64,000 bases of DNA from Adiantum capillus-veneris (taxonomy: Eukaryota > Streptophyta > Polypodiopsida > Polypodiales > Pteridaceae), in assembly GCA_014529385.2 (NCBI GenBank), contig CM043968.1, positions 27,721,013 through 27,785,012 on the forward strand. Direction: 5' to 3'. The notes under the pieces were generated by a model. The model saw only the letters and a list, made by a program, of their open reading frames with translations, searched no databases and was not told where the DNA came from. The translations under genes and the position numbers were made by a program. The first letter of the stretch is position 1, and each line of letters opens with the position of its first letter. Shown in pieces: positions 23,188 to 32,967 of the stretch.

Positions 23188-24017
23188 CTACTCCTCATGG
23201 CGCAAACGGCGAGCAAGCTGCATATCCTTGGGCATAATGGTACAATCCTCGAATATGCCAGTTAAATATTGCTCTGCTGCCTCTTGGACTACCTCTATGG
23301 CCACGGCGCCCATCCGAAATTGAGTGTTGTACAATTGCAAAACCTCCCTGCATAGCCTTGCAAAAGGGGCCCTCCGAATCAAGAGCTCGGTGCTCTTTTG
23401 ATAGTGTCGAATCTCCGCAAAAGCACGGCTGCGCTTTCGTACCTTCTGAGGTCGACGTGGAGGTGCATTTTTGGCACGAGTCGGGGCAGCTTGCTTCCTC
23501 TTCTTGTAGACAATGCTCTTTCTCTTTTTTTTCTGCACAGGCACTTCCAACACCTCATAATCGGATTCCACCCACTCTCCATCTGATTCGCGCTCTTCAC
23601 TATCGACCAGATGTGATGGTGTAGGTCCACTCCCTTTAGGAAGTTTCTTACCCCCAATAGACATGTGAGCCTGATAAGTTTGTATTTGGACGCCAACCCA
23701 TGGGGCATCTTCATCCGTTTGTGTCTCTTCGGAGCCTTCTGACGACTGCTTTTGGCTGTTTGTTTCTTTGCCCTGGTCTCTCTCATCCTCCCTGTTGCCA
23801 TCAGAATCGTTGCCACTGAATAGACAACAAGACGATGCTTCCGTCTCTCTTTTGCTGCTGTAGAGGATTGGCCATGCTGATTTGAAGCTCCAGCTTCTTC
23901 TGTGTGGACTTCACCTTGAGCTTGTGAAGTTCCAGCTTCTGTTGCTGTACCTTTGAGTCGTTGGCCATCCGGACCCTCTGGATATGCAATCCTAGCCGTT
24001 TGTTTTGTTCGTGCCAT
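23188..24017 (-). pseudogene. Element gene C: histone H3-like protein with ARTKQTAR tail, about 275 aa, one frameshift
   Basis: ATG at 24017 gives M-ARTKQTAR, the exact N-terminus of histone H3 including the lysine-4 context, then IAYPEGPDGQ. A long insertion follows, acidic ([30 protein letters not shown]) then very basic ([14 protein letters not shown]). The C-terminus, 23418-23188, is an H3 histone fold: [52 protein letters not shown]. Alpha-1 to alpha-2 spacing equals canonical H3, unlike CENH3. Ten residues at the end of alpha-2/loop 2 are missing. Canonical H3 is about 136 aa. Tail and fold are in different frames, with a one-base shift between about 23860 and 23800. Adjacent to transposase-like gene D on the same strand. 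Confidence 0.85.
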
Positions 24018-24158
24018 GGTAGCACCTAGTAGGGAAGATGAAAAAATGAGCCCCTTCAACCTTTAAATAGGTTTTTTTGAGATTTGGGCCCTTTCACACT
24101 ATGCGGCCAATTGAGTGAAACTCAAATAAAGCAATTGAATTGAACAACTAAACCACGA

Positions 24159-27032
24159 TCATGCGGACGGCTGACGCGACGCCCAAACGCTACCTTTTTG
24201 ATATTTAGTTGCACGCCAAGCTTTGTGGCCGAGGGACGCTCGCGAGCGTTTCCACTTCTCAGATGTTGTAGTACGGGAAGCGTTGCGTAACTGCTTTGCT
24301 AACATCGATTCTCTTGCTTTCTCAATAGTACGAGTTCTCCCAAAGGTGTGCCTAAAAAACCAATTAAACATCTCTTGGAGGTAGTTGGAGTGTGAACTAC
24401 CACCACCATGCCGAGTATTCTTGAAGTAGACTCCTTTTGCTCGATAGTGGGACTTCTCCATGCCTTGTGTACTCCATATATCAAGCGAACCATAGCGGTC
24501 CATGAAGTATGCACCATGCGCATAGAGAATGTGCTAAAACAACCAAAAAGGAGATAAGCGAATAGAAAAGTTACATTTTCAAACATTGCATATGTATTAA
24601 GCCCGTTAAAACAAACCATGTAGTGTGTAATCTTGCTTTCAGACCATCCGTCCTTAGCGGCCTTTGTGAATTCATAAAGAACCTTCTTGAACTCCTCTCG
24701 CTGCTCAACGGTGGTGCTTGAAAGATTCATCAATTGCACAACCTTTTGAAAGGATGACCATACTAGCTTGCGTTGGTTAGCAACCTCCACATTGGGATCT
24801 TTGTTCGTCGTGCATGAACACAAATCTTTCCACAACTCCCACAGCTTCTCACTTGCTAGATCGACACTTGCCTTGGATACCTGCATTGGAGACTTTGACA
24901 TCTTCTTGAAAAATCGACGTGCTTTGGCTCCATTCATGGAAACCTCCTGTGCCACCTCATATGTCTTCTCCCTACAAGTCTCTGCTACAATGTTCACCCT
25001 TGATCGGTGACATCCAATCTCATTAAGGAGCGTCTCCACCCCCTGCAAGGAGTCTTTTGACCGTTGAAGGGGCTTCATTGTGAAAGCATAATCAATGTGA
25101 TGCTTTAAGATCCTATCAAATATTCACATAAACGCATGCAATGTGCAAAAGTGAACATTGTTGAGGGAGAAGGGAATTATGGGGTTCCACCCAGGATCTT
25201 TGCTATCCCTATTGGGCACCTGCAGCATATCACATGAAAGAACCGAACTTTGCCACTCCCTATTTATATGGTCATCATTATCATCGTCCTGACCTTCCAC
25301 TTGAGTTGCTCGACTTGTCTTGTGCCCTTTCGTACATAATGGACAGGGAAGTAAAGAATTTGCACCTTGTTTGTATCCAAGCATGCACTTTATGGTCTTT
25401 AGATCACCACCTAAATGCCATTCAACATCAAACTCCCCACGTCCTGGAACCATGAGCTTCTCACCGTTTATTTGAGCTTTAATGACCTCTGTGACCCATG
25501 GGATTCTACTGAAAATCCATGCAAGGACTTCATGTGTCTCTTTTGGAACTTCAATTGCACCAAGCCACCATATATCCTTCTCTGATTGCACACTAAAAGA
25601 GGGCTTTGTCGCTTCACTCGAACTGCAAGATTGCTTGGCATAAGCTAGGGCTTCATTCATAAGCGTGATGCTCATTCTCTCCAACTTTCTCCCTTTAACA
25701 ATTACACACTCATCCAACTTCAGCACGAACACAAGCTTGCCTTCAAGAACTGCCAACAACATAAAGCCTCAGAATGCATGTTATGACACATCATAGAGCA
25801 TGTAGGAAACTCTAAACTAACCTACATCACTCAAATTGTAGAAAACAGCCATGGACTGCTGCAATCGTATCAAGTCCACAAAGATATTGTTGAATTTGGT
25901 GTAAACAAACCCTTCGGTCCGCAACACACTGTTAGAAACAGCACCGCTTCCCTTCCCGCAGCCCTTCCTTCCTTGTGATTTGCTACGGAGCGGCTAAAGA
26001 GGTATCGTGTCTTCAATATACAAGTAGTCCCCTAATCGGTGAACAACATCTTCATTTGACACCTTCTTGGCAATCTTCACTCTGTGAGGAAGTGGGAATA
26101 GGCTTTCCGTGACTCCTCGACTTCTTAATGCATCTTTTAACACTTGATGTATTGCTTGATAGCCCTTGGTACTAATCCCAACAGCATCACAAATATCCTG
26201 AACATCTAGATCAGTGACAATATTAGAAAAATCTATAAGAACTCTCTTAGTGATTGCGTCTTTCAAGTGTTTTGCCTCTGGAGCATCAAGCATCCCAATA
26301 AAATCCTTTTTGTTGAAACAAGAACGAAGTAAAGTAGCCCTAGCTGACACATTCTCGCCGCCGCACTTTTCTTGGACGAAGTTCCTATTGCCCAAAACAA
26401 CAATGATGAGCCGTATTAAACTTAAACAACATGAGAGATAGAACATGTTACCTCATAGCTGTCACCCTTCGTTTTCTTGCACCTCCGCGTGGTGCAAGAG
26501 TCTGAATTTTGAACAACTCTCGTTTCCTCACCCTACCTCCCATGGCAGTACTCTTCATGTGTGAAAGAGTATCCTCAAGCTTTTTAATTACATTTTCCTT
26601 GGTTGTGATGGTGCTCTTTGCCTCCTCAAGCGCACTAGTAGCTGTTTGCATCTGAGCTTGAAGATTGTGGAAACTCCCATTGAGCAAATGCCAATGACGC
26701 AAGTAGATTTCGGACCGCGCAATCTCGTGTTTGTTGAGTCTCTTGCAGTAGCCCAACAAACCTTGCTCTCCATTTCCAACGTATTGCAACAGTGATGGAA
26801 TGTTTGTAAAAGACGGATGAACATTGAGAGAAGGATCCTTTGGATACAAGCATCGGTCTGTCCAGAGATCCACATTCTTCTCCCCGTGAGCGCGGCGTTC
26901 GTTGGCTGAAGGTAATGTACCCAAGCATGTTTTCTTTGTCGGAACATACTCTTGAGGTAGGTGTAGGAAAAGCCCTGGAGACCTACCGCGTGAAGAGCTT
27001 GCTGGGACATTGGTCATGTTGTCAAGAGGCAT
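24159..27032 (-). pseudogene. Element gene D: transposase-like protein, four exons, 883 codons, two internal stops
   Basis: Exons 27032-26452, 26384-25822, 25749-24617 and 24533-24159 join in phase through short introns (67, 72 and 83 bp, each GT-AG). Exon 1 has a coiled-coil-like stretch (LQAQMQTATSALEEAKS). Exon 3 has WWLGAIEVPKETHEVLAW, GGDLKTIKCMLG, a CPLC pair and a LHAFM-IFDRIL block; exon 4 has YAHGAYFMDRYGSLDIWSTQ and GMEKSHYRAKGVYF. This order (D-K-xxx-LG, CxxC, LHxxxRI, late E/H block) resembles DDE-type transposases of TEs in animals and fungi; I cannot name the superfamily. Stops at 25994 (TAG) and 25124 (TGA, probably a former arginine codon) disable this copy. Confidence 0.7.
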
Positions 27033-27550
27033 TGTAGGATGGAGAGATGGAGCTTGAAGGATGGAGAGATAGAGCTTGTAGGATGGAGAGATGGAGCTTG
27101 AAGGATGGAGAGATGGGTACGTAGGTACAGCAGCAGGTGCAAGTGCAAGGGGGATGGGTGTAGGAGAGGAGCTTAGATTAAGAGAGAGAGTTTTCAATTT
27201 TGGGGGGAATTTTTTTAAAGTTTGGAGGGAGTCAAAAAATGTTGAATTTTGAGTAATTTAACTTAAAAAACTTTTTTTTATTATGTGTATATGTTGGGGG
27301 TACTTTTTAGGAGGGAATAGAGTTGTTTTGAAAGTTTTTGAAAAAAGTCATTTTTTTGACCTCTTTGACCCACGGATTTGCTTAGGTGACATGGGAGAGT
27401 TAAGAGGCCACTTACAAGTTGGCCAAAAAGGTAGAGAGAGAAGACCCCCTACCCCCCTACTTTTCAAATGGTTTACCCCCCCCTTCCCTACTTTTTAAAT
27501 GGTTACCCCCCCCCCCCCCCCCCCCCCCTTCCCCCTACCTTTTTAGGGGT

Positions 27551-28708
27551 CAGATAAAAATAGCTCAATCATTGATGGAAGACACGTTGGGTGAGCTTGC
27601 AAATTGGCATGAGGCACCAGCTCCAACCCCTATCCAACCAACTTTAGAGAAACATATAGAAACAAAGGAAAGACTCACTAATGCCTATGAGTCCAGAGGA
27701 GAGCCTATCATAGTGCCAAATACCATAGATGAGGCAAGTGACGGGTTCCAGCCTAAAACATTGGCAGACATGGGTAAGGACTGTAACGGTCTATACGATC
27801 TGTGGAAGAAAATCCGTGAGGCCAACGAGGCTAATAGGATGAGTAACCACATGAATAGCACAAGAAAAGAAACGAATGTAACCTTACCTCCTATTGAAGA
27901 ATTTGAGGCAAGGTCACAAATGAACTTTGAGATACATTCACAAGGGGGAGACCAAGGATCAGTTAGTTCGGGGCACAGCCAACCACACTCGCTGAAAACT
28001 TTACCCTCTTACCTAGGAGAGTACGAAGCCAACTCGGAGGTGAGAGCAATCCCAACTCAAAGACTTTCTTCTAACAAAGTGATGGATTCGCAAGGATTGA
28101 TTGAGTTGTTGTCCACTCCGGTGGCATGCACCATCACATTATCAGAACTCCTCAGGTTACGGCCAAACATGTGGACCACATTAGGTAAATGCCTAGAAAA
28201 ATTTGGAGTGAAAGACCCCACCTTGAAGCTACAGGAAGGGATCAGAGAGTTGGACATGCCTCAAGTAAACACTAGGCCAGTACCATTGAACAAGGTTGGA
28301 GAGTACTGCGAGGGAGAAGATGGAAACACCACACTACCAGTAGAATTCCAAGGAGTAGTTTCCAAAGCTATTCTTGACAGTGGAGCAAGAGTTGCTATCG
28401 CCACCAAGGAAATCTCGAAAAAATGGGGAAAACCAGCTTTGAGGGCTACCAGAATGAAATTGCAATTGAAACATGGGTTCATGGAGAAGCCTCTAGGATT
28501 CTTAGAGAAAGTGATTGTCACTCCGTGTGGAATCGAGTATGAGCATACATTTACAATAGTCGATTTCGACAAGAAGAAAAATTATGAGATTATCTTGGGA
28601 CGACCATTCATGCGACAATTGAAGATGGTCCAAGATTGGGGTTACGACCACATATACCTCAGGCATGGCGAGAACAAAAGACCAAGAGTGGACCAAACTG
28701 GAGTGTAA
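27551..28708 (+). CDS. Gypsy B gag C-terminal part and aspartic protease
   Basis: The frame is open from 27419, but the first ~40 codons are read from C-tracts of the nested element flank; gypsy sequence starts near 27551 (SLMEDTLGELANWHE). Near 28370-28390 is the retropepsin active site AILDSGARVAIA and near 28595 the closing block IILGRPFMRQ. No zinc knuckle is seen, so the gag N-terminus and nucleocapsid are missing or displaced by the insertion. It ends at a stop inside the start of the next frame (44-bp overlap, +1 relation), either decay or a frameshift site. Confidence 0.8.
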   Translation, partial: QIKIAQSLMEDTLGELANWHEAPAPTPIQPTLEKHIETKERLTNAYESRGEPIIVPNTIDEASDGFQPKTLADMGKDCNGLYDLWKKIREANEANRMSNHMNSTRKETNVTLPPIEEFEARSQMNFEIHSQGGDQGSVSSGHSQPHSLKTLPSYLGEYEANSEVRAIPTQRLSSNKVMDSQGLIELLSTPVACTITLSELLRLRPNMWTTLGKCLEKFGVKDPTLKLQEGIRELDMPQVNTRPVPLNKVGEYCEGEDGNTTLPVEFQGVVSKAILDSGARVAIATKEISKKWGKPALRATRMKLQLKHGFMEKPLGFLEKVIVTPCGIEYEHTFTIVDFDKKKNYEIILGRPFMRQLKMVQDWGYDHIYLRHGENKRPRVDQTGV

Positions 28709-30383
28709 ACAAAAATACCAAGAACTGAAACAGTCTTTACGTGAGTTATGGACTACTGAAGAAGATAGTGAGGGTAAAGAGGAGTCAGAAAAGGGAAACA
28801 TGAATGTACCATCATACTATCGGAAATTTACTATCCAGGACAGAAAAATCATCATGACACCACCAGTCAGGGAAAGAACCAACCAAGAATCTTACGATGG
28901 GCCTGAAAATGCAAAAAGGATAGACCTTGCAGAACCAGGTGAAAAGCCTCAACCGGTCTATATAGCCAACAATTTAGAGCCTGAAGACGAAGAACGGCTA
29001 ACACAACTCCTCAAGAAGTATAAAGATGTGTTTGCATGGTCCTATAAAGACCTCAAAGGAGTTGATCCATCGATATGCCAACATACAATTCCTTTGAAAT
29101 CGGATGCAAAACCTAGCAAACAACGTCCTTATACTTATAATGACACATTTGCTAAACGAATCAAAGAGGAGATTGATAAGCTGATGGAAGCTAAATTCAT
29201 CTATGAAATCGAACATACAGATTGGATGTCACCCATTGTGGTAGCTTCCAAAAAGAATGGAAAACTGCGAGTGTGTGTAAACCTCAAAAAGGTAAATGCA
29301 ACCACCATAAGGGATAATTATCCCTTGCCAATCACAGAACATGTACTCGAGCGAGTGGCCGGGAAACGGACTTATTCCTTTCTGGATGGGTTTTCAAGAT
29401 ACAACAAACTGGCAATAGCAAGGGAGGACCAACACAAAATAGTGTTTGCCACAGAATGGGGAATTTATGCATATCGAGTTATGCCGTTTGGCTTAACTAA
29501 TGCCCCAACCACTTTCCAAAGGTTAATGACTCACGCATTCAAGGAATACCTAAGAATATTCTTAGAAATTTACATGCATAATCTTTGTGTACACTCTCTT
29601 CTACGAGAGGAACATATCGACCATTTGCAAAAGGTCTTTGAAAAATGCAAGACATATCGAATCTGTCTTAACCCGGAAAAGTGTGTATTCATGGTTCAGC
29701 AAGGCCGCATCTTAGGACACATTGTCTCAAGAAATGGCAAAACAACTGACCTAGACAAAGTCAAAGTCATTGTAGACCTACCGAGGCCTACTAATGCGAC
29801 ACACGTTCAATCCTTCATGGGACATTGTGGATATTATCGAAGATTCATATACATATATGCAGTTATCGCACAACCTCTGTATCGTTTGCTAGTCAATTTC
29901 AATTGGACCGAGGAGTGTGAAACTTCATTCCAAAAGCTGAAGGAAAACCTTATATCAGCACATGTACTGAAGGCACCAGATTGGGAAAAGATATTCCATG
30001 TTCACATTGATGCTTCGGCATATGCCATTGGAAGTATTCTGGCTCAACCTAGAGACGGAACAATGGATTTTCCGGTTTGCTATGCAAGTGGACAGCTAAA
30101 CAGTGCGGAAAAGAACTACACAACCATCGAGCGGGAAGGGTTAGGAATGATTTATGTTGTAAAGAAATTTTGGCATTATTTTCTCGTAAACAAATTTGTG
30201 TTCTTCACAGATCATCAAGCTCTTTTGTATCTGGTAAATAAACCATGCAATACAGGGAGGATTGTATGCTGGTTTATTATATTGCTAGAGTTTGACTTCA
30301 CAGTCGTGGTCAAAAGGGTAAAACCCATCTACGAGCAGATCATCTTTCGAGGATACACAACGGGGAAGCTCTTGAAGGAGTAG
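28665..30383 (+). CDS. Gypsy B reverse transcriptase and RNase H, RT catalytic pair lost
   Basis: Blocks in order: YKDVFAWSYKDLKGVDPS; HTIPLKSDAKPSKQRPY; WMSPIVVASKKNGKLRVCVN; YSFLDGFSRYNKLAI; YRVMPFGLTNAPTTFQRLM. The active-site block reads IYMHNLCVHS where YxDD is expected, so both metal-binding aspartates are replaced. The connection and RNase H follow, with the acidic residues visible (VHIDASAYAIG, TTIEREGLGM, FFTDHQALLYL). The frame is open for 572 codons despite the dead polymerase. It is followed by a frame change into the integrase region. Confidence 0.92.
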   Translation: MARTKDQEWTKLECKQKYQELKQSLRELWTTEEDSEGKEESEKGNMNVPSYYRKFTIQDRKIIMTPPVRERTNQESYDGPENAKRIDLAEPGEKPQPVYIANNLEPEDEERLTQLLKKYKDVFAWSYKDLKGVDPSICQHTIPLKSDAKPSKQRPYTYNDTFAKRIKEEIDKLMEAKFIYEIEHTDWMSPIVVASKKNGKLRVCVNLKKVNATTIRDNYPLPITEHVLERVAGKRTYSFLDGFSRYNKLAIAREDQHKIVFATEWGIYAYRVMPFGLTNAPTTFQRLMTHAFKEYLRIFLEIYMHNLCVHSLLREEHIDHLQKVFEKCKTYRICLNPEKCVFMVQQGRILGHIVSRNGKTTDLDKVKVIVDLPRPTNATHVQSFMGHCGYYRRFIYIYAVIAQPLYRLLVNFNWTEECETSFQKLKENLISAHVLKAPDWEKIFHVHIDASAYAIGSILAQPRDGTMDFPVCYASGQLNSAEKNYTTIEREGLGMIYVVKKFWHYFLVNKFVFFTDHQALLYLVNKPCNTGRIVCWFIILLEFDFTVVVKRVKPIYEQIIFRGYTTGKLLKE

Positions 30384-31880
30384 ATGATGACATACTAGAT
30401 ACTTATCTTTTCAATGTTGAAATGGTACCCAAATGGTCTCAGGAAATTGTTAACATTCTTTCCTTTGGAAGTGGGTTTGATAATACGGAATACAGATCCA
30501 AACAACAAACAATTCGACAAACAAAAAACTTCCAGATGATAGCAGGACGGCTGTATCATCTAAGATCGGACCAAATCCTACGATTATGTATAAATCCGTA
30601 AGAATTCGAGTGCTACCTTGAAGAAGCACATGTCCAAGATTGTGCATTTCATTGTTCAACAGTGAAAACACACCAGAGACTGAAACAGTTAGGGGTTTAT
30701 TGGCCAACTATGCATGCGGACTCACATTCTTATGTTACCAATTGTACTATATGTAGTGCCAAATGACCAGTGGATCACGCGACATTGTTTCAGGTAAACA
30801 TTGCACCTGCATGGAGTCAATATATCATTGACTTCTTAACCACCAGGACGTTCCCTGAGAACATCACAAGAGCACGGAAAAAAACTATAGAGCTGGAAGC
30901 TCGTGACTTTCAGTTAATTGGGAACCAACTCTATAAGCGAGGAAAGGACAATCAACTTAGAATCTGTGCAAGTGAAAGCGAATACCTGCTGATTCTAGAA
31001 CATGCACATAGCGGAATAAGTGGAGGCCATTTTTCAAGCGATAAGACAGCAAAAATTGTCTTAACCACAGGAATTTGGTGGCCTACGTTGCACATGGATG
31101 TTGAAGAGTTTGTAAAGCGTTGTGACGCATGTCAACGCACCAAGGTGCCAATAAAAAGAGATGAGATGTCACTACGGCCAATGATGGGAGCAAGAGCATT
31201 TGCAAAATGGGGCATTGATTTTGTGGGACCTATCTCACCCCCTGCATATTGCACCCATACCCAATATATCATTGTGGCTATGGATTATCTCACAAAATGG
31301 GTGGAAGCCAAGGCAACGCAAAAAGTAGATGCACGCACCACTGCACAATTTTTGTATGAGAATGTTTTCGTACAATACGAGTTACTAATAGAAATTGTCA
31401 GTGACCGTGGGACACATTTTTCAATGAATCATTGAATATCTGCAAGAGGAATTCATGGTCATACATAGGAAATCTGCTCCATACAATCCACAGGAAAATG
31501 GACAAGCTGAGGCCACAAATAAAACACTATGCACGGTTCTCACTAAAATAGTGTCAGAATCAAGAATAGATTGGGATCAACAGCTACACTCAACACTATG
31601 GGATACAGGGTAGATTACAAAACATCGATAGGAACAACATTGTACAACATGGTGTTTGGCCTAAATGCTATACTACCCATAGAGTTCTTAATTCCAACTC
31701 TACAAGTAGCAAAACGCTTAGAATGGACAGGGCATGAGCTCTCTTCAAGAATAGATGATCTTGAAAAGCTAGATGAACTCCGCTTGAGAGCTGTAGCTTC
31801 AATCTATGCAAAAAGAGGAGACAAAAAGAATTCTTTGACAAACATGTGCGCGCTAAAGAGTTCAAAATAGGTGATTATGT
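30384..31880 (+). pseudogene. Gypsy B integrase region with two HHCC zinc-binding modules
   Basis: First module near 30540-30765: GRLYHLRSDQILRLC, then H...H and LGVYWPTMHADSH, NCTICSAK, with two stops (near 30600 and 30765). Second module 30890-31145: GNQLYKRGKDNQLRI, HAHSGISGGHFSSDKTAK, IWWPTLHMDVEEF, CDACQRTK. The core has GIDFVGP (first D), VSDRGTHFS (second D) and, after a frameshift near 31432, PYNPQENGQAEATNK (the E). The C-terminal part (KEFKIGDYVFVY) continues into the next frame. Frameshifts near 31432 and 31605 break it. Confidence 0.85.
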
Positions 31881-32967
31881 ATTTGTTTATACTTTGAAGC
31901 AACATGCCAAGAAACTCAAAAAGCGAGGGATGGGACCCTTTGTGATTAGTGATCTATCACAAAGTGGAGCTATCAACCTTGCTACATTAGCAAGTGAAGA
32001 AATGCCGAACTGGATTAGTCGATGTCAACTGAAGAGATATCATCTACCACTCACACAGGAGATGCTCCAACAAATTCATCAAGGAAAACAACGAATGAAG
32101 GAAAAACAAAGAGTACGAGAGGAAGCTCAAGAAGAAGAAAAAGAACGCATTGCAAAACGAAGACTTCTGCGACAACAACAACAAAGTGGATCACCATTGC
32201 GAATCAATGCCATTCGACTGACAAAGTTGGATGAAGACACAATGGAGCCAATAATTGCAATCAAAGTAGGCAGCAATCAAGTTGGATCGACGGCGTTGCT
32301 TGATTCTGGAGCTCAAGCAAATTTGATCTCTACCGGATTGTACCAACAGCTCAAACCCACAGGTCAACTTCATCCTACTCCTCAAGTGCTGGAAAGTAGT
32401 ACACCACAACCTTTGAAAACATTGGGATGCACTATATTGCATGTACAGATACATCAATATATTTACCCACACAAATTCTATGTGGTGGAGGATGAAAGCA
32501 CACAACACCCAATGATGTTGGGACAACCGTGGCAAAAAGAGTACAATGTGCAGATAGATTGGAATGCAAAGGCAGTCAAAATTCAGCATGCACATGAACA
32601 AAAAGTGATAGCCTTTGCTCAGCAATACCAGAATAGTCAGCTGCAAGCCATGCAATCACTGGAAAAAGAGCCAAAAGCAAAAATGCAACCAAAGAACAAC
32701 ATGATACCCGAGACCAACAATCAGGTAAAAGCCAACCATGCTAATTACAGACATACGAAGTCACCGACCTCAATACAAAGATCTTGCTTACCAAAACAAC
32801 AGAAGCAAGTATGGATGCGAAAGGATAGAAATGACATGGCAGACAAACAACAATGCAACAAAAGAATTCCAATAAAGCAGATGGTTCAAAAAAAAACCAA
32901 GGGCATAAAACAGGTATGGATCCCAAAGAAAATGCTTAGCCATAACCCAAATGTCACTCACATTTAG
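31846..32967 (+). CDS. Gypsy B: integrase C-terminus fused to a second aspartic-protease-like domain
   Basis: 373 open codons. Residues ~1-50 are the integrase tail (FKIGDYVFVYTLKQHAKKL, MGPFVISDLSQSGAINLATL). Residues ~75-115 are charged and Q-rich coiled coil (REEAQEEEKERIAKRR). Residues ~135-250 look like a retropepsin: IAIKVGSNQVGSTALLDSGAQA (active-site DSGA), a CTILHVQI block, and HPMMLGQPWQKEYNVQIDW (closing LGxPW). The last ~100 residues are basic and Q/K-rich. The normal protease is already present at about 28380, so this is an extra copy in an unusual place. The two differ in sequence, so it is not a recent duplication. Confidence 0.8.
   Translation: MRAKEFKIGDYVFVYTLKQHAKKLKKRGMGPFVISDLSQSGAINLATLASEEMPNWISRCQLKRYHLPLTQEMLQQIHQGKQRMKEKQRVREEAQEEEKERIAKRRLLRQQQQSGSPLRINAIRLTKLDEDTMEPIIAIKVGSNQVGSTALLDSGAQANLISTGLYQQLKPTGQLHPTPQVLESSTPQPLKTLGCTILHVQIHQYIYPHKFYVVEDESTQHPMMLGQPWQKEYNVQIDWNAKAVKIQHAHEQKVIAFAQQYQNSQLQAMQSLEKEPKAKMQPKNNMIPETNNQVKANHANYRHTKSPTSIQRSCLPKQQKQVWMRKDRNDMADKQQCNKRIPIKQMVQKKTKGIKQVWIPKKMLSHNPNVTHI

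Larger units (their letters stand above)
18293..27540. mobile_element. Nested multi-gene element carrying a histone H3-like gene and a transposase-like gene
   Basis: Four spliced genes occupy this block: two on plus (18842-20031, 20374-21935) converging on two on minus (24017-23188, 27032-24159). None belongs to a gypsy element, and gypsy coding resumes at about 27551. Both outer flanks share inverted features: GGTAGG-nn-GGGGGGGGTAAA at 18293 and TTTACCCCCCCCTTCCCTAC at 27472, then AT-rich TTTTTTCAAAAA and CCCCAAAAT-CTCTCTC blocks. I could not define an exact terminal repeat or target duplication, so the edges are approximate and the single-element model is inference. Confidence 0.6.

Noticed and set aside
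23188-24017. Gene C as the host's CENH3
   Set aside because: Alpha-1/alpha-2 spacing and QKSTELLI are those of canonical H3, and it sits inside a transposon with a frameshift.
27419-27550. Proline-rich N-terminus of the gypsy B gag frame
   Set aside because: It is read through C-tracts of the nested element's flank, so it is not part of gag.
28665-28708. Programmed frameshift between gypsy B gag-pro and pol
   Set aside because: Overlap exists, but no recognisable slippery site was seen and the element has other frameshifts, so decay is as likely.
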